Positions 7,044 to 16,169 are shown, counted from the first letter of the stretch. The stretch: DNA of 64,000 nt from Nostoc commune NIES-4072 (GCF_003113895.1 NZ_BDUD01000001.1:2758712-2822711), one strand, 5' to 3'. Translations and numbers: made by a program. The notes: generated by a model not told the origin, from the sequence alone.

Positions 7044-8555
7044 TCATTTGATGATATACCAAATACCGTTATTACTTTGACGTAAAATTTGGTATTTTTG
7101 CTCAACAAATTCTAGCAGTTTGGGAAAATTTTCTTTGATTATCGCCTGTGGTTCATAATCAATGAAAATATAAGGAGGCTTTGATGAATCTAACTGCTCT
7201 AAAAGTGTTAACCATTGCTCAGGCAGAAAATATTCAAGCGCCCAACCACGTAGGATTGTTGCTTGAGTCCGACCAGAAAAGTAGTAAATAGCTGGATCGC
7301 CAGCTACATAAATCTCACCACTAAGGCTTCCTGGTTGAGATATTAAATTAGCCTCTGAGTGAAGAGATGGATATTTTTTTCTAAACACAGTTTGATATTT
7401 TAATCGTGTATCTTCAGTTAAAGCAAAGTTATTATTAACCAGAGTTACACTCTTTTTTATAAGAGTGGATGACAAAGGTAAGAACAATAAAAATATGAGC
7501 AGAATTGTTGGGATTGGGGAACTTAATTCTTTTAAATAGTCCCATAATCCATCTAATCCTTTTGTTGCTAAAATACCTATGGGTACAAACAATAGTAAAA
7601 AATGGTATTCCCACAATGCTTTGTATTGTAGAGCAATCACACTTAAACCAAAAATGCACCAAGCAACAAGTAACCAAGTTAATATATTCTTAGATTTACG
7701 CCATGAAACATCTATTGCCACAATAGCCATTAAAGCTAAAGGATAAAAATTCTGTAAGAACCATTTGATTCCCGAAACCACATCCTTTTGATTTAATGCA
7801 GAATTAGCAATAATAAGAGGCGGATATATAAAAAATGTCTGATACACTATTGAAAAACTATTAAACCACGCAAAGTAGCTGGCAACCACTAAAAGAGGAA
7901 ATATAATCCCTATAAATATTGGCAAACAAATTTCAAGAAATATTTTTTGAATGCTTTGTCGTTTTATTAATACAGAATACATTAATATAGTTAGCCAAAA
8001 TGAAAATAATATCAATAAAAATATTAATTTAAATAAGAGGACAATTCCCCCAATAAAACCTGAGAGTAAAAGTAAGATAAATCTTTGCTTTCCTTCGCTT
8101 TTAAAAGATTGAAAAGTTAGCCAAAGACAAAGGAATAAAGGAAAACCAACCAGTGCTTCCACTTGAGTAAGATGCCATGCCCCTGAAACAACATAGTAAA
8201 CACCAACAGTTAATAAAGGTACTAGGCTTGCAATTATCTGATGCCGAAAATAGCTTTTTAGAGTCAGCAGCAATATTATCGAAAAAAATACCATGTAAAT
8301 AAGTTCAAAAGCATGGATGCCAATCTCATTAAAACCAAACAAAGTTCCTGCCAAAAAATAAAAGCAGAAAATTCCTGGTTGCTTTACATCCCAAAAATCA
8401 CGATAGAGTACCTTTCCTTGCTGCATCTCTAAAGCACCTAGCCTAAAAAATGCTTGATCTCCGTCAAATGGAAAAGGTAAATGTATAAGACCAATTATGA
8501 CAATAACAATTATAACTAGAAAGTCAATTCTATTTAATTTAGTAGTACTAATCAT
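7044..8555 (-). CDS. Membrane glycosyltransferase of the GT39/ArnT-like (GT-C) type
   Basis: The 503-aa protein has about ten to twelve hydrophobic segments and an early extracytoplasmic loop, PFPFDGDQAFFRLGALEMQQ (residues about 27-46), followed by VLYRDFWDVKQPG. The acidic DGD motif and the RDFWD..QPG block are typical of GT-C enzymes that transfer a sugar from a polyprenyl-phosphate donor. A soluble C-terminal domain of about 110 residues follows the last membrane helix. Acceptor and sugar are unknown. It is monocistronic and flanked on both sides by degenerate copies of the same toxin/small-protein segment, which suggests it arrived or was trapped within a duplication. Confidence 0.75.
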   Translation of the reverse strand: MISTTKLNRIDFLVIIVIVIIGLIHLPFPFDGDQAFFRLGALEMQQGKVLYRDFWDVKQPGIFCFYFLAGTLFGFNEIGIHAFELIYMVFFSIILLLTLKSYFRHQIIASLVPLLTVGVYYVVSGAWHLTQVEALVGFPLFLCLWLTFQSFKSEGKQRFILLLLSGFIGGIVLLFKLIFLLILFSFWLTILMYSVLIKRQSIQKIFLEICLPIFIGIIFPLLVVASYFAWFNSFSIVYQTFFIYPPLIIANSALNQKDVVSGIKWFLQNFYPLALMAIVAIDVSWRKSKNILTWLLVAWCIFGLSVIALQYKALWEYHFLLLFVPIGILATKGLDGLWDYLKELSSPIPTILLIFLLFLPLSSTLIKKSVTLVNNNFALTEDTRLKYQTVFRKKYPSLHSEANLISQPGSLSGEIYVAGDPAIYYFSGRTQATILRGWALEYFLPEQWLTLLEQLDSSKPPYIFIDYEPQAIIKENFPKLLEFVEQKYQILRQSNNGIWYIIK

Positions 8556-8854
8556 GACACTTTTAATTTAAATATAAGTGACTATCCCGCATTAGTGAAT
8601 CTCCTAGCGAGATAACAGTAAGTATGGAGCTTCTTTGTCACCAATAATGTTTAGATAATGTTTATAAACTGTAAAGAAACTGTAATCGTGAATGGCTATA
8701 AGCCTCTTATTACTTAACTTTAATCTTAACTATGCTATGTTTTGCTACACTTTTTATAGCTTGCAAATGTTTGCAGTGTAAGCAAAACTGCATATTTATA
8801 TCTTGTTTTAATAAGCAGGTAGGCACGAAAAAACTAAACTATGTAAAGAGAAAT

Positions 8855-8926
8855 AAATCGAATGCATTACTAACGGAAGGTCTAAACCGTTGCCTTGATC
8901 AACTGCAAGTATCTCTCAAGTATTAA
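8855..8926 (+). pseudogene. Second remnant of the RelE/ParE-type toxin
   Basis: The frame encodes NALLTEGLNRCLDQLQ, matching DASLAQRLNRCFDQLR of the toxin at 6687-6947. The following bases (TCTCAAGTATTAATGTAGA) also match those after the first copy (6958-6978). Only about 20 codons remain. A 64-codon frame from 8732 contains it but is otherwise unremarkable. Confidence 0.6.
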
Positions 8927-8972
8927 TGTAGATATAGATACAGCACAATAATTTGCATTAAAGGAAATACTG

Positions 8973-9158
8973 ATGGAGCGTTCAAAATTAGTTGCCATTA
9001 TTACAGGTGCGATTTCGGTCATTTTAGCGATCGCCTACCTCATCTTAGTCCAACTGTTGGACTACCGGGACATGAAACCCGCCCCCATCAGCCAATTTGA
9101 CCAAACGCCTGCGATTATTTCTGTTTTTTGGCAGGTTGACAAAATTACCGAAGTGTAA
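8973..9158 (+). CDS. Small single-pass membrane protein, conserved in cyanobacteria
   Basis: The 61-aa protein has a basic N-terminus (MERSKL), one transmembrane helix (residues about 7-30, VAIITGAISVILAIAYLILV) and a C-terminal tail (DYRDMKPAPISQFDQTPA). A ribosome-binding AGGAAA lies before the ATG. The function is unknown. A terminator-like hairpin follows at 9181, separating it from the CO2-uptake operon. Confidence 0.6.
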   Translation: MERSKLVAIITGAISVILAIAYLILVQLLDYRDMKPAPISQFDQTPAIISVFWQVDKITEV

Positions 9159-9180
9159 TCCATATTTAGCTGAATTGTAG

Positions 9181-9205
9181 AGACGCAAAGGACTTGCGTC
9201 TTTTA
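9181..9205 (+). terminator. Rho-independent-like terminator hairpin
   Basis: AGACGCAA (9181-9188) pairs with TTGCGTCT (9194-9201) around a 5-nt loop and is followed by TTT. It lies 22 bp after the small membrane protein gene. The remaining 300 bases up to the ndhF start are AT-rich, contain a degraded dispersed repeat near 9410-9430, and presumably hold the operon promoter. Confidence 0.6.
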
Positions 9206-9504
9206 TCATTTATGTCAATAAGTAAAAACTCATGATGAATAGATAAAAAACAATAGCTATTATTGATTACTCAAATAATTGTTTATATAAGATTTATTTA
9301 GAGGATTTATCTCAAATTTATTTAGATAAAGTAATACCATTTTGTCAAATATAACGGTAAGCTGTTTTTAAGAAAATTAAATAAAGATAAATTTGTCTGA
9401 TCTGCGAGGCCGAATAGCCCATCGTAGACATGGCTAAGTAAACGGGGATCAACGCGAGTTGACTCAAAACCCCAAATTTTTAATGAAAAGATAGAGGTAA
9501 GTAA

Positions 9505-11382
9505 ATGGCTCAGTTTCTACTAGAGACTGTTTGGCTAGTTCCGTGCTATGCCTTAATAGGTGGCTTGTTAGCCGTCCCTTGGTCGCCAGGGATCATTCGG
9601 AAAACAGGGCCAAGACCGGCGGGTTATGTAAATTTGGTAATGACATTTTTGGCGTTTCTACATAGTGCGATCGCCTTACAAGCAACTTGGAATCATCCGG
9701 CCAAAGAAGTATTTATTCCTTGGTTATCTACAGCTGGTTTAGACTTGACCATTGCTTTAGAAATATCCTCGGTGAGTGTCGGCGCTTTAGTTGTGATTAC
9801 TGGCATGAATTTGCTGGCGCAGATTTATGCCATCGGTTACATGGAGATGGATTGGGGTTGGGGACGCTTCTATTCCTTATTAGGATTGTTTGAAGCGGGA
9901 CTATGTGCCCTTGTTTTATGTAATAACTTGTTCTTCAGCTATGTAATTTTGGAAGTCCTGACGCTGGGAACCTACTTACTAGTCGGCTTATGGTTTAGCC
10001 AGCCGTTAGTAGTCTCAGGTGCGAGAGATGCTTTCTTAACTAAACGGGTGGGAGACTTATTCTTACTCATGGGCGTGTTGGCACTATGGCCCCTAGCCGG
10101 AACTTGGAGTTATCCAGAACTAGCCAAGTGGGCGGCTACTGCTAACGTCAACCCGACAACAATGACACTGGTAGGTTTAGCCTTAATTGCCGGGCCGATG
10201 GGTAAATGTGCCCAGTTCCCCCTGCATCTGTGGTTAGATGAAGCAATGGAAGGCCCTGTTCCGAGTACGATTTTGCGGAATTCGGTAGTAGTAGCTAGTG
10301 GTGCATGGGTGTTGATTAAATTGGAACCTGTGTTAACCATCTCGCCTATAGTTTCCTCGGCTATGGTGACCATTGGGGTAGTGACAGCGTTGGGTGCTTC
10401 TTTAATAGCGATCGCTCAAATTGATCTTAAGCGCTGTCAATCCTATTCTGTCAGTGCCTACATGGGTTTAGTATTCATCGCCGTGGGAGTGCAACAATAC
10501 GAAACGGCGCTATTGTTAGTACTCACTCATGCCATATCCGCAGCATTGTTGGTAATGAGTACTGGCGGAATTATCTGGAATAGCATTACCCAAGACGTAA
10601 CCCAATTAGGCGGATTGTGGAAACGTCGCCCGATTTCAGCAATAGCCTTTATCGTCGGGACTTTGGGATTAATTGGTTTTCCACCCTTGGGTAGTTTTTG
10701 GGCGTTAGTGAAACTAGCAGATGGCTTGTGGGAAACGCAACCTTGGTTAGTGGGAGTAGTGATAGCGGTAAATGCTTTAACAGCCGTGAGTTTAACCAGA
10801 GAATTTGGTTTAATCTTTGGCGGTAAACCTAGACAAATGAGTCAGCGATCGCCTGAAGCACACTGGCCTATGGTTCTGCCAATGACGATTTTACTTGGTG
10901 TTAGTCTACATCTTCCTTTAGTGTTGCAAAGCTTATCACTTTTACCCGATTGGGCAACTCTCAATAAAGATGTCGCACTGCTTTTAATTTGGTCGAGTAT
11001 TTTCGGTTGCAGTATAACTGGCGTGATTTATTTAGGCAATATACCTAAACCGATTCGTCTCCCTTGGCAAGGTTTACAAGACTTAATTGCATACGACTTT
11101 TACACCCCCAAACTCTATAAAATGACCATAATTTTTGGAGTTGCCAAAATTTCCCAACTTGCCGATATGATTGACCGCTTTGTAGTCGATGGCATCGTCA
11201 ATTTCGTTGGTTTATTTTCGCTATTAGGTGGCGAAGGTCTAAAATACAGCACCTCTGGACAAACCCAGTTTTATGCCTTAACCGTTCTTTTAGGAGTAGG
11301 TGTTTTAGGAATGTGGGTAACTTGGCAATTTTGGGGAATACAGTTTTTAAATTTGATTTTCCAAATTTCCACACTTGGGTAG
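9505..11382 (+). CDS. ndhF: NDH-1 subunit NdhF of the CO2-uptake type (NdhF3/F4)
   Basis: This 625-aa polytopic protein belongs to the NuoL/NdhF proton-pumping family: an N-terminal proton-conducting entry region, the central antiporter fold with LGLFEAGLCALVL and WLDEAMEGPVPSTIL motifs (around residues 245-260), and a C-terminal lateral helix region. Its position with ndhD and a CO2-hydration subunit marks it as a specialised NdhF of the NDH-1MS/MS' complexes. Those complexes couple photosystem-I-driven electron flow to CO2 hydration at the thylakoid membrane. Absence of a cupS gene, plus the carbonic anhydrase next door, makes me favour the constitutive NdhF4 type over NdhF3. The start has a good GAGGTAAG ribosome-binding site. 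Confidence 0.9.
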   Translation: MAQFLLETVWLVPCYALIGGLLAVPWSPGIIRKTGPRPAGYVNLVMTFLAFLHSAIALQATWNHPAKEVFIPWLSTAGLDLTIALEISSVSVGALVVITGMNLLAQIYAIGYMEMDWGWGRFYSLLGLFEAGLCALVLCNNLFFSYVILEVLTLGTYLLVGLWFSQPLVVSGARDAFLTKRVGDLFLLMGVLALWPLAGTWSYPELAKWAATANVNPTTMTLVGLALIAGPMGKCAQFPLHLWLDEAMEGPVPSTILRNSVVVASGAWVLIKLEPVLTISPIVSSAMVTIGVVTALGASLIAIAQIDLKRCQSYSVSAYMGLVFIAVGVQQYETALLLVLTHAISAALLVMSTGGIIWNSITQDVTQLGGLWKRRPISAIAFIVGTLGLIGFPPLGSFWALVKLADGLWETQPWLVGVVIAVNALTAVSLTREFGLIFGGKPRQMSQRSPEAHWPMVLPMTILLGVSLHLPLVLQSLSLLPDWATLNKDVALLLIWSSIFGCSITGVIYLGNIPKPIRLPWQGLQDLIAYDFYTPKLYKMTIIFGVAKISQLADMIDRFVVDGIVNFVGLFSLLGGEGLKYSTSGQTQFYALTVLLGVGVLGMWVTWQFWGIQFLNLIFQISTLG

Positions 11383-11412
11383 CAGTAACTATAATATTTT
11401 GAGAAGAATTCA

Positions 11413-12129
11413 ATGAGTAGAAAATATCCCCAAATCAACCTTTCCAGAAGAAGTTTATTCAAGTTTGGTGCAGGTGCGATCGGTACAGGTGTATTGACAG
11501 CCGGACTTAGCTCAAACTTACTTGCAGCCGAAAAAAAAGCCCCAGCAGAAGATAATATTACCCCTGACAAGGCATTGCAAGAATTATTAGAGGGTAATGA
11601 TAGATTTGTCAAAGCAAAACGTCGCAATCCCCACCAAACCCGTTCGCGCCTAGTCGAAGTAGCTAAAGGTCAAAAGCCCTTTGCTTCGATTCTAGGTTGT
11701 GCAGATTCACGAGTGCCTTCAGAGATTGTCTTCGATCAAGGGCTTGGAGATTTATTTGTCTGCCGTGTAGCTGGTAATATTGCGACACCAGAAGAAATTG
11801 GTAGCCTAGAATTTGGCAGCTTAATATTAGGCTCCAAAGTCATCATGGTAGTGGGACATGAAAGATGTGGTGCAGTGGATGCTGCAATCAAAGGCGCTCC
11901 GGTACCAGGACAAATTGGAAGTTTGCTTGAGGCAATTAAACCGAGTGTAGAAAGTTCAAAAGGAAAAGAAGGAGATAAGTTAGAAAATGCTTGTAAAGCA
12001 AATGTCTTAGCACAAATTGAAAAATTGAAATCGTCATCAGTTTTATCTGAATTAATCAAGTCAGAAAAGCTGAAAATAGTCGGTGGTTATTACGATTTAG
12101 ATACTGGCAGAATCAGTTTAGTTAGTTAG
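11413..12129 (+). CDS. ecaB: Exported beta-carbonic anhydrase with Tat signal (EcaB-like)
   Basis: The 238-aa protein starts with a twin-arginine signal (SRRSLFK at residues 11-17, then a hydrophobic stretch ending near LLAAE, about 40). The mature domain carries the beta-class signature: Cys96, Asp98 and Arg100 in LGCADSRVPSE, and His149 and Cys152 in VVGHERCGAVD, forming the zinc site and the Asp-Arg dyad. It interconverts CO2 and bicarbonate and should act in the thylakoid lumen or periplasm. It sits 30 bp behind ndhF and 112 bp before ndhD, inside the CO2-uptake operon. A thylakoid-linked EcaB supporting NDH-1-dependent CO2 uptake is known in Synechocystis; the operon position here agrees with such a partnership. 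Confidence 0.88.
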   Translation: MSRKYPQINLSRRSLFKFGAGAIGTGVLTAGLSSNLLAAEKKAPAEDNITPDKALQELLEGNDRFVKAKRRNPHQTRSRLVEVAKGQKPFASILGCADSRVPSEIVFDQGLGDLFVCRVAGNIATPEEIGSLEFGSLILGSKVIMVVGHERCGAVDAAIKGAPVPGQIGSLLEAIKPSVESSKGKEGDKLENACKANVLAQIEKLKSSSVLSELIKSEKLKIVGGYYDLDTGRISLVS

Positions 12130-12241
12130 ATTTTTTAAATCTCGTTTCTAGGTTTCACCTGGAAATGTACTTTGTTGCTATGCTACCGCGAATTCAGAGA
12201 CATTTATAACAATTACCAATTTTCTAAAATCCCCAATTGCC

Positions 12242-13738
12242 ATGTTAAGCGTTTTGATTTGGCTCCCAATTTTCGCTGCTATTGTTATAGCAATATTACC
12301 TGCAAGTTTCCCTAAACATCGTATTCGTTTAACAGCATTAATTTTTTCTGGGATAGTTCTTTTCTGGAACTTTTTTATCCTGCTAAAATTTGATATTAGT
12401 AATCCAGGGTTGCAATTTAAAGAGTATTTACCCTGGAACGAAACCCTTGGCTTGAGCTATCAAATAGGTGTTGATGGGCTTTCTATATTAATGTTAGTGT
12501 TAAATAGCCTGCTCACCTGGATTTCTATTTACAGCAGCAGTAAAGAAACTGAACGCCCCCGGATGTTCTACTCCCTGATTTTATTAGTGAGTGGAGGAGT
12601 TGCAGGCGCTTTCCTCGCTGAAAATTTGCTGTTATTCTTCCTATTCTACGAACTAGAATTAATCCCTTTCTACTTGCTAATTTCCATTTGGGGAGGGGAA
12701 AAACGGGCTTATGCTGGAATTAAATTCCTGATTTATACTGCTGTTTCAGGAGCATTTATTCTGGCAACATTCTTGGGTATGGTGTGGCTGAGTGGTTCTA
12801 CCAATTTTGCTTTTGATGCAGTCTCTACAGAAAATCTCTCAACAGCAAAACAAATCCTTTTACTAGCAGGGATAGTACTAGGTTTTGGTATTAAAATCCC
12901 CTTAGTTCCCTTCCATACTTGGCTACCGGATGCTTATGTTGAAGCTTCAGCACCAATTGCCATTCTTCTCGGTGGCGTGTTAGCAAAGCTGGGAACTTAT
13001 GGACTGTTGCGATTTGGGTTGGGTATGTTTCCCCATGCTTGGAGTATCATTGCACCGACTTTGGCAATTTGGGGAGCAGTCAGCGCTATTTATGGAGCAG
13101 TAATTGCGATCGCTCAAAAAGATATCAAGCGCATGGTAGCATATAGTTCCGTCGGTCACATGGGCTATATCTTGCTAGCTGGTGCTGCTAGTACTCCCTT
13201 GGCACTTGTGGGTGCAGTCGCTCAAATGTTTAGCCACGGTATCATCTTAGCGATTCTCTTCCACTTGGTGGGAGTTGTAGAAGCCAAAGTTGGCACCCGC
13301 GAGTTAGATAAACTCAATGGTTTGATGAGTCCTATACGCGGTTTACCCCTAATTAGTGCCTTACTAGTTTTAAGTGGGATGGCTAGTGCAGGTATTCCTG
13401 GTTTAACAGGATTCATCGCCGAATTTATCGTCTTTCAAGGTAGTTTCTCCATCTTTCCCATTCCGACAATTTTGTGTGTAGTAGCTAGTGGATTAACCGC
13501 AGTTTATTTTGTCATCCTCCTCAACCGCACTTGTTTTGGCAGACTCGATAACATCGCCTACTATCCTAAAGTTCTTTGGGCTGAGAAAATACCAGCTTTA
13601 ATTTTGGCAGCTTTTATCATCTTTTTGGGAGTACAACCCACTTGGTTAGTGCGTTGGAGTGAATCGACAACTACAACAATGGTAGCTGCAATTCCCGCTT
13701 TAGAAAAAACCGTAATCTCTGAAGTCGCCCTGAAATAG
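12242..13738 (+). CDS. ndhD: NDH-1 subunit NdhD of the CO2-uptake type (NdhD3/D4)
   Basis: This 498-aa membrane protein of the NuoM/NdhD family has 13-14 hydrophobic helices. It shows the conserved Glu in the LFYELELIPFYLLI region (about residues 136-150), the GIKIPLVPFHTWLPDAYVEA loop (about 219-238) and KRMVAYSSVGHMGY (about 298-311), which include the buried Glu/Lys/His residues of the proton channel. It lies between the carbonic anhydrase and cupB, so it should belong to the same CO2-hydrating NDH-1 complex as the upstream NdhF. Confidence 0.92.
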   Translation: MLSVLIWLPIFAAIVIAILPASFPKHRIRLTALIFSGIVLFWNFFILLKFDISNPGLQFKEYLPWNETLGLSYQIGVDGLSILMLVLNSLLTWISIYSSSKETERPRMFYSLILLVSGGVAGAFLAENLLLFFLFYELELIPFYLLISIWGGEKRAYAGIKFLIYTAVSGAFILATFLGMVWLSGSTNFAFDAVSTENLSTAKQILLLAGIVLGFGIKIPLVPFHTWLPDAYVEASAPIAILLGGVLAKLGTYGLLRFGLGMFPHAWSIIAPTLAIWGAVSAIYGAVIAIAQKDIKRMVAYSSVGHMGYILLAGAASTPLALVGAVAQMFSHGIILAILFHLVGVVEAKVGTRELDKLNGLMSPIRGLPLISALLVLSGMASAGIPGLTGFIAEFIVFQGSFSIFPIPTILCVVASGLTAVYFVILLNRTCFGRLDNIAYYPKVLWAEKIPALILAAFIIFLGVQPTWLVRWSESTTTTMVAAIPALEKTVISEVALK

Positions 13739-13750
13739 GGTTACAGTTTC

Positions 13751-13790
13751 TTCCCCATTCCCCATTCCCCATTCCCCATTCCCCATTCCC
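13751..13790. repeat. Heptanucleotide tandem repeat TTCCCCA directly before the cupB start
   Basis: Five copies of TTCCCCA followed by TTCCC run up to base 13790, and the cupB ATG begins at 13791. This is a short tandemly repeated repetitive (STRR-type) sequence characteristic of heterocystous cyanobacteria. It replaces any conventional Shine-Dalgarno position. Confidence 0.9.
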
Positions 13791-15098
13791 ATGACAGCAG
13801 TTAAAACAGCAATTAAATTACCTCCTTCCAAGCACGAATTTGCTGAAGTCATTCACCGCTTAGAAGCAGGTGGTGCAATGTTACCCGATACTCCAGAAAA
13901 TTTGATGCAAATCATCGGTTTATATAAAGCTTATGCTGTGCCGATGGATTTTTACTGGCGCGACCTACTTTATATTGCCGAACGTGAATTTTTAAACCCG
14001 CTTCCCTTCTTTAAATACTTCTTACCCAAAGAGTATTTAGAACGGCATAATCATTACGCTGGCGATGATGCCGATTTGCGAATTTGGCGCGGCGAAGCTA
14101 CTGCACATCCAGAACTTTTGGCATTTATTGAAAAAGGTGAAACTTTCAAAATGCCGAAGTTGTTGCATCACTTGTTCCACGATCGCATTAACATGGAATT
14201 TGCGGAAGCTTGTATGCGGGCGATGTTGTGGCACAGAGGGATGGGTGGACAATTTGACCCTTACCTGGATTCAGACGAATACAAAGCCAACGCTGACAGG
14301 GCAATTAAAGCTTACTTCCAAGGAAACCCGGTAATGCTGGGACTTTACAAGCTGTTCCCAGATATGTTTTTGGAACAGTGCCGCCAGATGTCGTATTACG
14401 CTAATCTGGGCTTATTCTGGGAAGTCATGGCCCCAGTGTTCTTTGAAATGTCCGATCGCTATGACGAAGGTAGCATTAGCAGCGTCCCAGAGGCGATGAG
14501 TTTCTTAGTTAATGGTATATTTGCGATCGCAGGTCGTCCCATTTACCATCATGTTTATATTCGTGGTGAATGCTACGAAATTATCCCCAAATCCAAGGGT
14601 TTTATGTGGCTATATGAAGCAGCATTACCTTATGTAGAAGCTGTTTTCTACCGCACTGCACCCTTCCGGGGGACAAAATCTTATAATGCTCAAGCGCGTC
14701 AAGTACCAGAAGACCAGAAAGACTTTCACTTTGGTATTCTTTACGCTGATGTATTTCCAGTGGGTACTGCTGGCATTCCTCCCACATTATTAATGCAAGA
14801 TATGTTGCATTTTTTGCCCCCATATCTTGTTGATTACTACAGCCAACATTGCCGGGGCGAAGAAGATATGTTGATTCAGTTGGGAGTTAGTTTTCAACGG
14901 TCAATGTACTGTGTAACTTCTGCGGTCATTCAAGCCTTGCGAACTGCACTTTTATATCCATTAGATGACCCAAATCCCAAGCATTTACAAGCCAATCGAG
15001 ATTTCTTTGAGATGCAGCTAAATCGCTTTACTCGATCCGATTACAATATTCGTGATGCTGCGCGTTTAGGGAGTATTCAAAAGCAAGATTATAGATAA
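13791..15098 (+). CDS. cupB: CO2-hydration protein of NDH-1 (CupB/ChpX type)
   Basis: The 435-aa soluble protein is the CO2-hydration subunit docking onto NdhF/NdhD on the cytoplasmic side of the thylakoid. A conserved HHLFHDRINM segment (residues about 126-135, with His127 and Arg132 in an HxxxxR arrangement) matches the region described as the zinc-binding active site of CupA. The absence of a fasciclin-domain CupS gene and the operon content favour CupB over CupA, but sequence alone does not let me exclude CupA. A strong terminator follows 12 bp after the stop. The start codon abuts a tandem repeat, so initiation here may be weak or coupled to ndhD translation 52 bp upstream. Confidence 0.88.
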   Translation: MTAVKTAIKLPPSKHEFAEVIHRLEAGGAMLPDTPENLMQIIGLYKAYAVPMDFYWRDLLYIAEREFLNPLPFFKYFLPKEYLERHNHYAGDDADLRIWRGEATAHPELLAFIEKGETFKMPKLLHHLFHDRINMEFAEACMRAMLWHRGMGGQFDPYLDSDEYKANADRAIKAYFQGNPVMLGLYKLFPDMFLEQCRQMSYYANLGLFWEVMAPVFFEMSDRYDEGSISSVPEAMSFLVNGIFAIAGRPIYHHVYIRGECYEIIPKSKGFMWLYEAALPYVEAVFYRTAPFRGTKSYNAQARQVPEDQKDFHFGILYADVFPVGTAGIPPTLLMQDMLHFLPPYLVDYYSQHCRGEEDMLIQLGVSFQRSMYCVTSAVIQALRTALLYPLDDPNPKHLQANRDFFEMQLNRFTRSDYNIRDAARLGSIQKQDYR

Positions 15099-15110
15099 GA
15101 GATCCCCCCA

Positions 15111-15138
15111 AGCCCCCTTAAAAAAGGGGGCTTTTTTT
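15111..15138 (+). terminator. Intrinsic terminator of the CO2-uptake operon
   Basis: AGCCCCCTT and AAGGGGGCT form a 9-bp GC-rich stem with a short A-rich loop, followed by a run of seven T. It lies directly after the cupB stop. Confidence 0.9.
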
Positions 15139-15278
15139 ACTAATAGTGGATTTACGGTTTCTCTTTATAATATCCGTAGGCTAAATTAAAAGTATTTATT
15201 CAGAAAAATACTTTCTAGTGGTTTAGTTGCGATCGCCTTATCTCTGGCGACTGGTTGGCTTAACTGCAAGTCTTCTGT

Positions 15279-16169
15279 TTAGATGCTACGTTGGCATAGG
15301 AAATGGTGGTTGGTAATTTCAAAGCCGTTACTGAGGAGCGCTTCGCGTACCCTATCGCTTAACAAGGCAGCAAGTTCTGCTTCACCTGCTAGTGTTCCAT
15401 TTAAAGGATCACCATGAATAGCGTTGGCGTAGCCCGTCGTAGGCATCGCTGGATGAGAGTAAATCTCTACCAAGTCTGCTTGGATTTGGGGTATCAACCC
15501 AAGTAAGTATTCCTCTGTAATACCACCAGTTTGCAATAAACCGTAAACTCTTTGGGTAAATTTAATCCCTTCAGACTCTAGTATTCTCTCACCATAGCGG
15601 CGTAGTCTGCCAAATACTCCTGACCAAACTAGTTTTGTCAGTAAATTACTGCGATTAACTCTGAGGGTCAACCCCAGTTCTTCACTGGGCAGCCGAATTA
15701 CTTTAATATCAAATTCTGCTGCTAGATCAACTAAAATACGCAAAACTATTGGATGGATATGCAAATGCAAATGTCCATCTACATGAGAAAGAGGCAAACC
15801 AGTAGAACGGAATTTTTCTAACTGGGCGCGAATTTCTTGTCGTAGTTCTTGATGGGTTTCCTTGACAAATTGATACCGCAACCCAGCCAGGAACGGACTG
15901 TTAGAAAAGTTACCTTCTTTGTCAACTAAATGAGGAATTTGGTCTGGCGGTAGCACAGAACGTCCACATATTAAGACGAGATGTAACCCAACAGCCAGAT
16001 TTGGGTAAGAATTTGCCAAGGCGACAGCCTCGTTTGCAGCATCAGCGCTCACCATCAAGCTGGTGCTAGTTAGCACTCCTTGTTTGTGTGCTTTGATAAT
16101 TGCTTGATTAACTCCTTCAGAAAAACCAAAGTCATCACCATTAATGATGGCGAATCGCTGTGCTAGCAT
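15279..16169 (-). CDS. hpnK: HpnK-like deacetylase (YdjC/ChbG family)
   Basis: The 296-aa protein shows the YdjC/HpnK metal site: INGDDFGFS (residues about 9-17), VGLHLVL (60-66), HVDGHLHLHIHP (about 129-140) and EIYSHP (about 235-240). HpnK removes the acetyl group from N-acetylglucosaminyl bacteriohopanetetrol, giving BHT glucosamine. The assignment rests on the hpnJ and hpnI neighbours; on its own it could be another carbohydrate deacetylase. It is 12 bp downstream of the diiron gene, clearly cotranscribed. Odd feature: a dispersed repeat (15421-15449) lies inside the coding region and is translated as AMPTTGYANA just after the EIYSHP motif. Confidence 0.85.
   Translation of the reverse strand: MLAQRFAIINGDDFGFSEGVNQAIIKAHKQGVLTSTSLMVSADAANEAVALANSYPNLAVGLHLVLICGRSVLPPDQIPHLVDKEGNFSNSPFLAGLRYQFVKETHQELRQEIRAQLEKFRSTGLPLSHVDGHLHLHIHPIVLRILVDLAAEFDIKVIRLPSEELGLTLRVNRSNLLTKLVWSGVFGRLRRYGERILESEGIKFTQRVYGLLQTGGITEEYLLGLIPQIQADLVEIYSHPAMPTTGYANAIHGDPLNGTLAGEAELAALLSDRVREALLSNGFEITNHHFLCQRSI
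15421..15449. repeat. Small dispersed repeat inside hpnK
   Basis: This 29-bp segment, beginning GCGTTGGCGTAGCCC and ending GGCATCGC, differs at only three positions from 58459-58487 inside the arylsulfatase gene. It also resembles 53872-53897. It is a mobile small dispersed repeat of the Nostoc type. In hpnK it is read on the minus strand as AMPTTGYANA, whereas the sulfatase copy is read in another frame. Confidence 0.85.
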
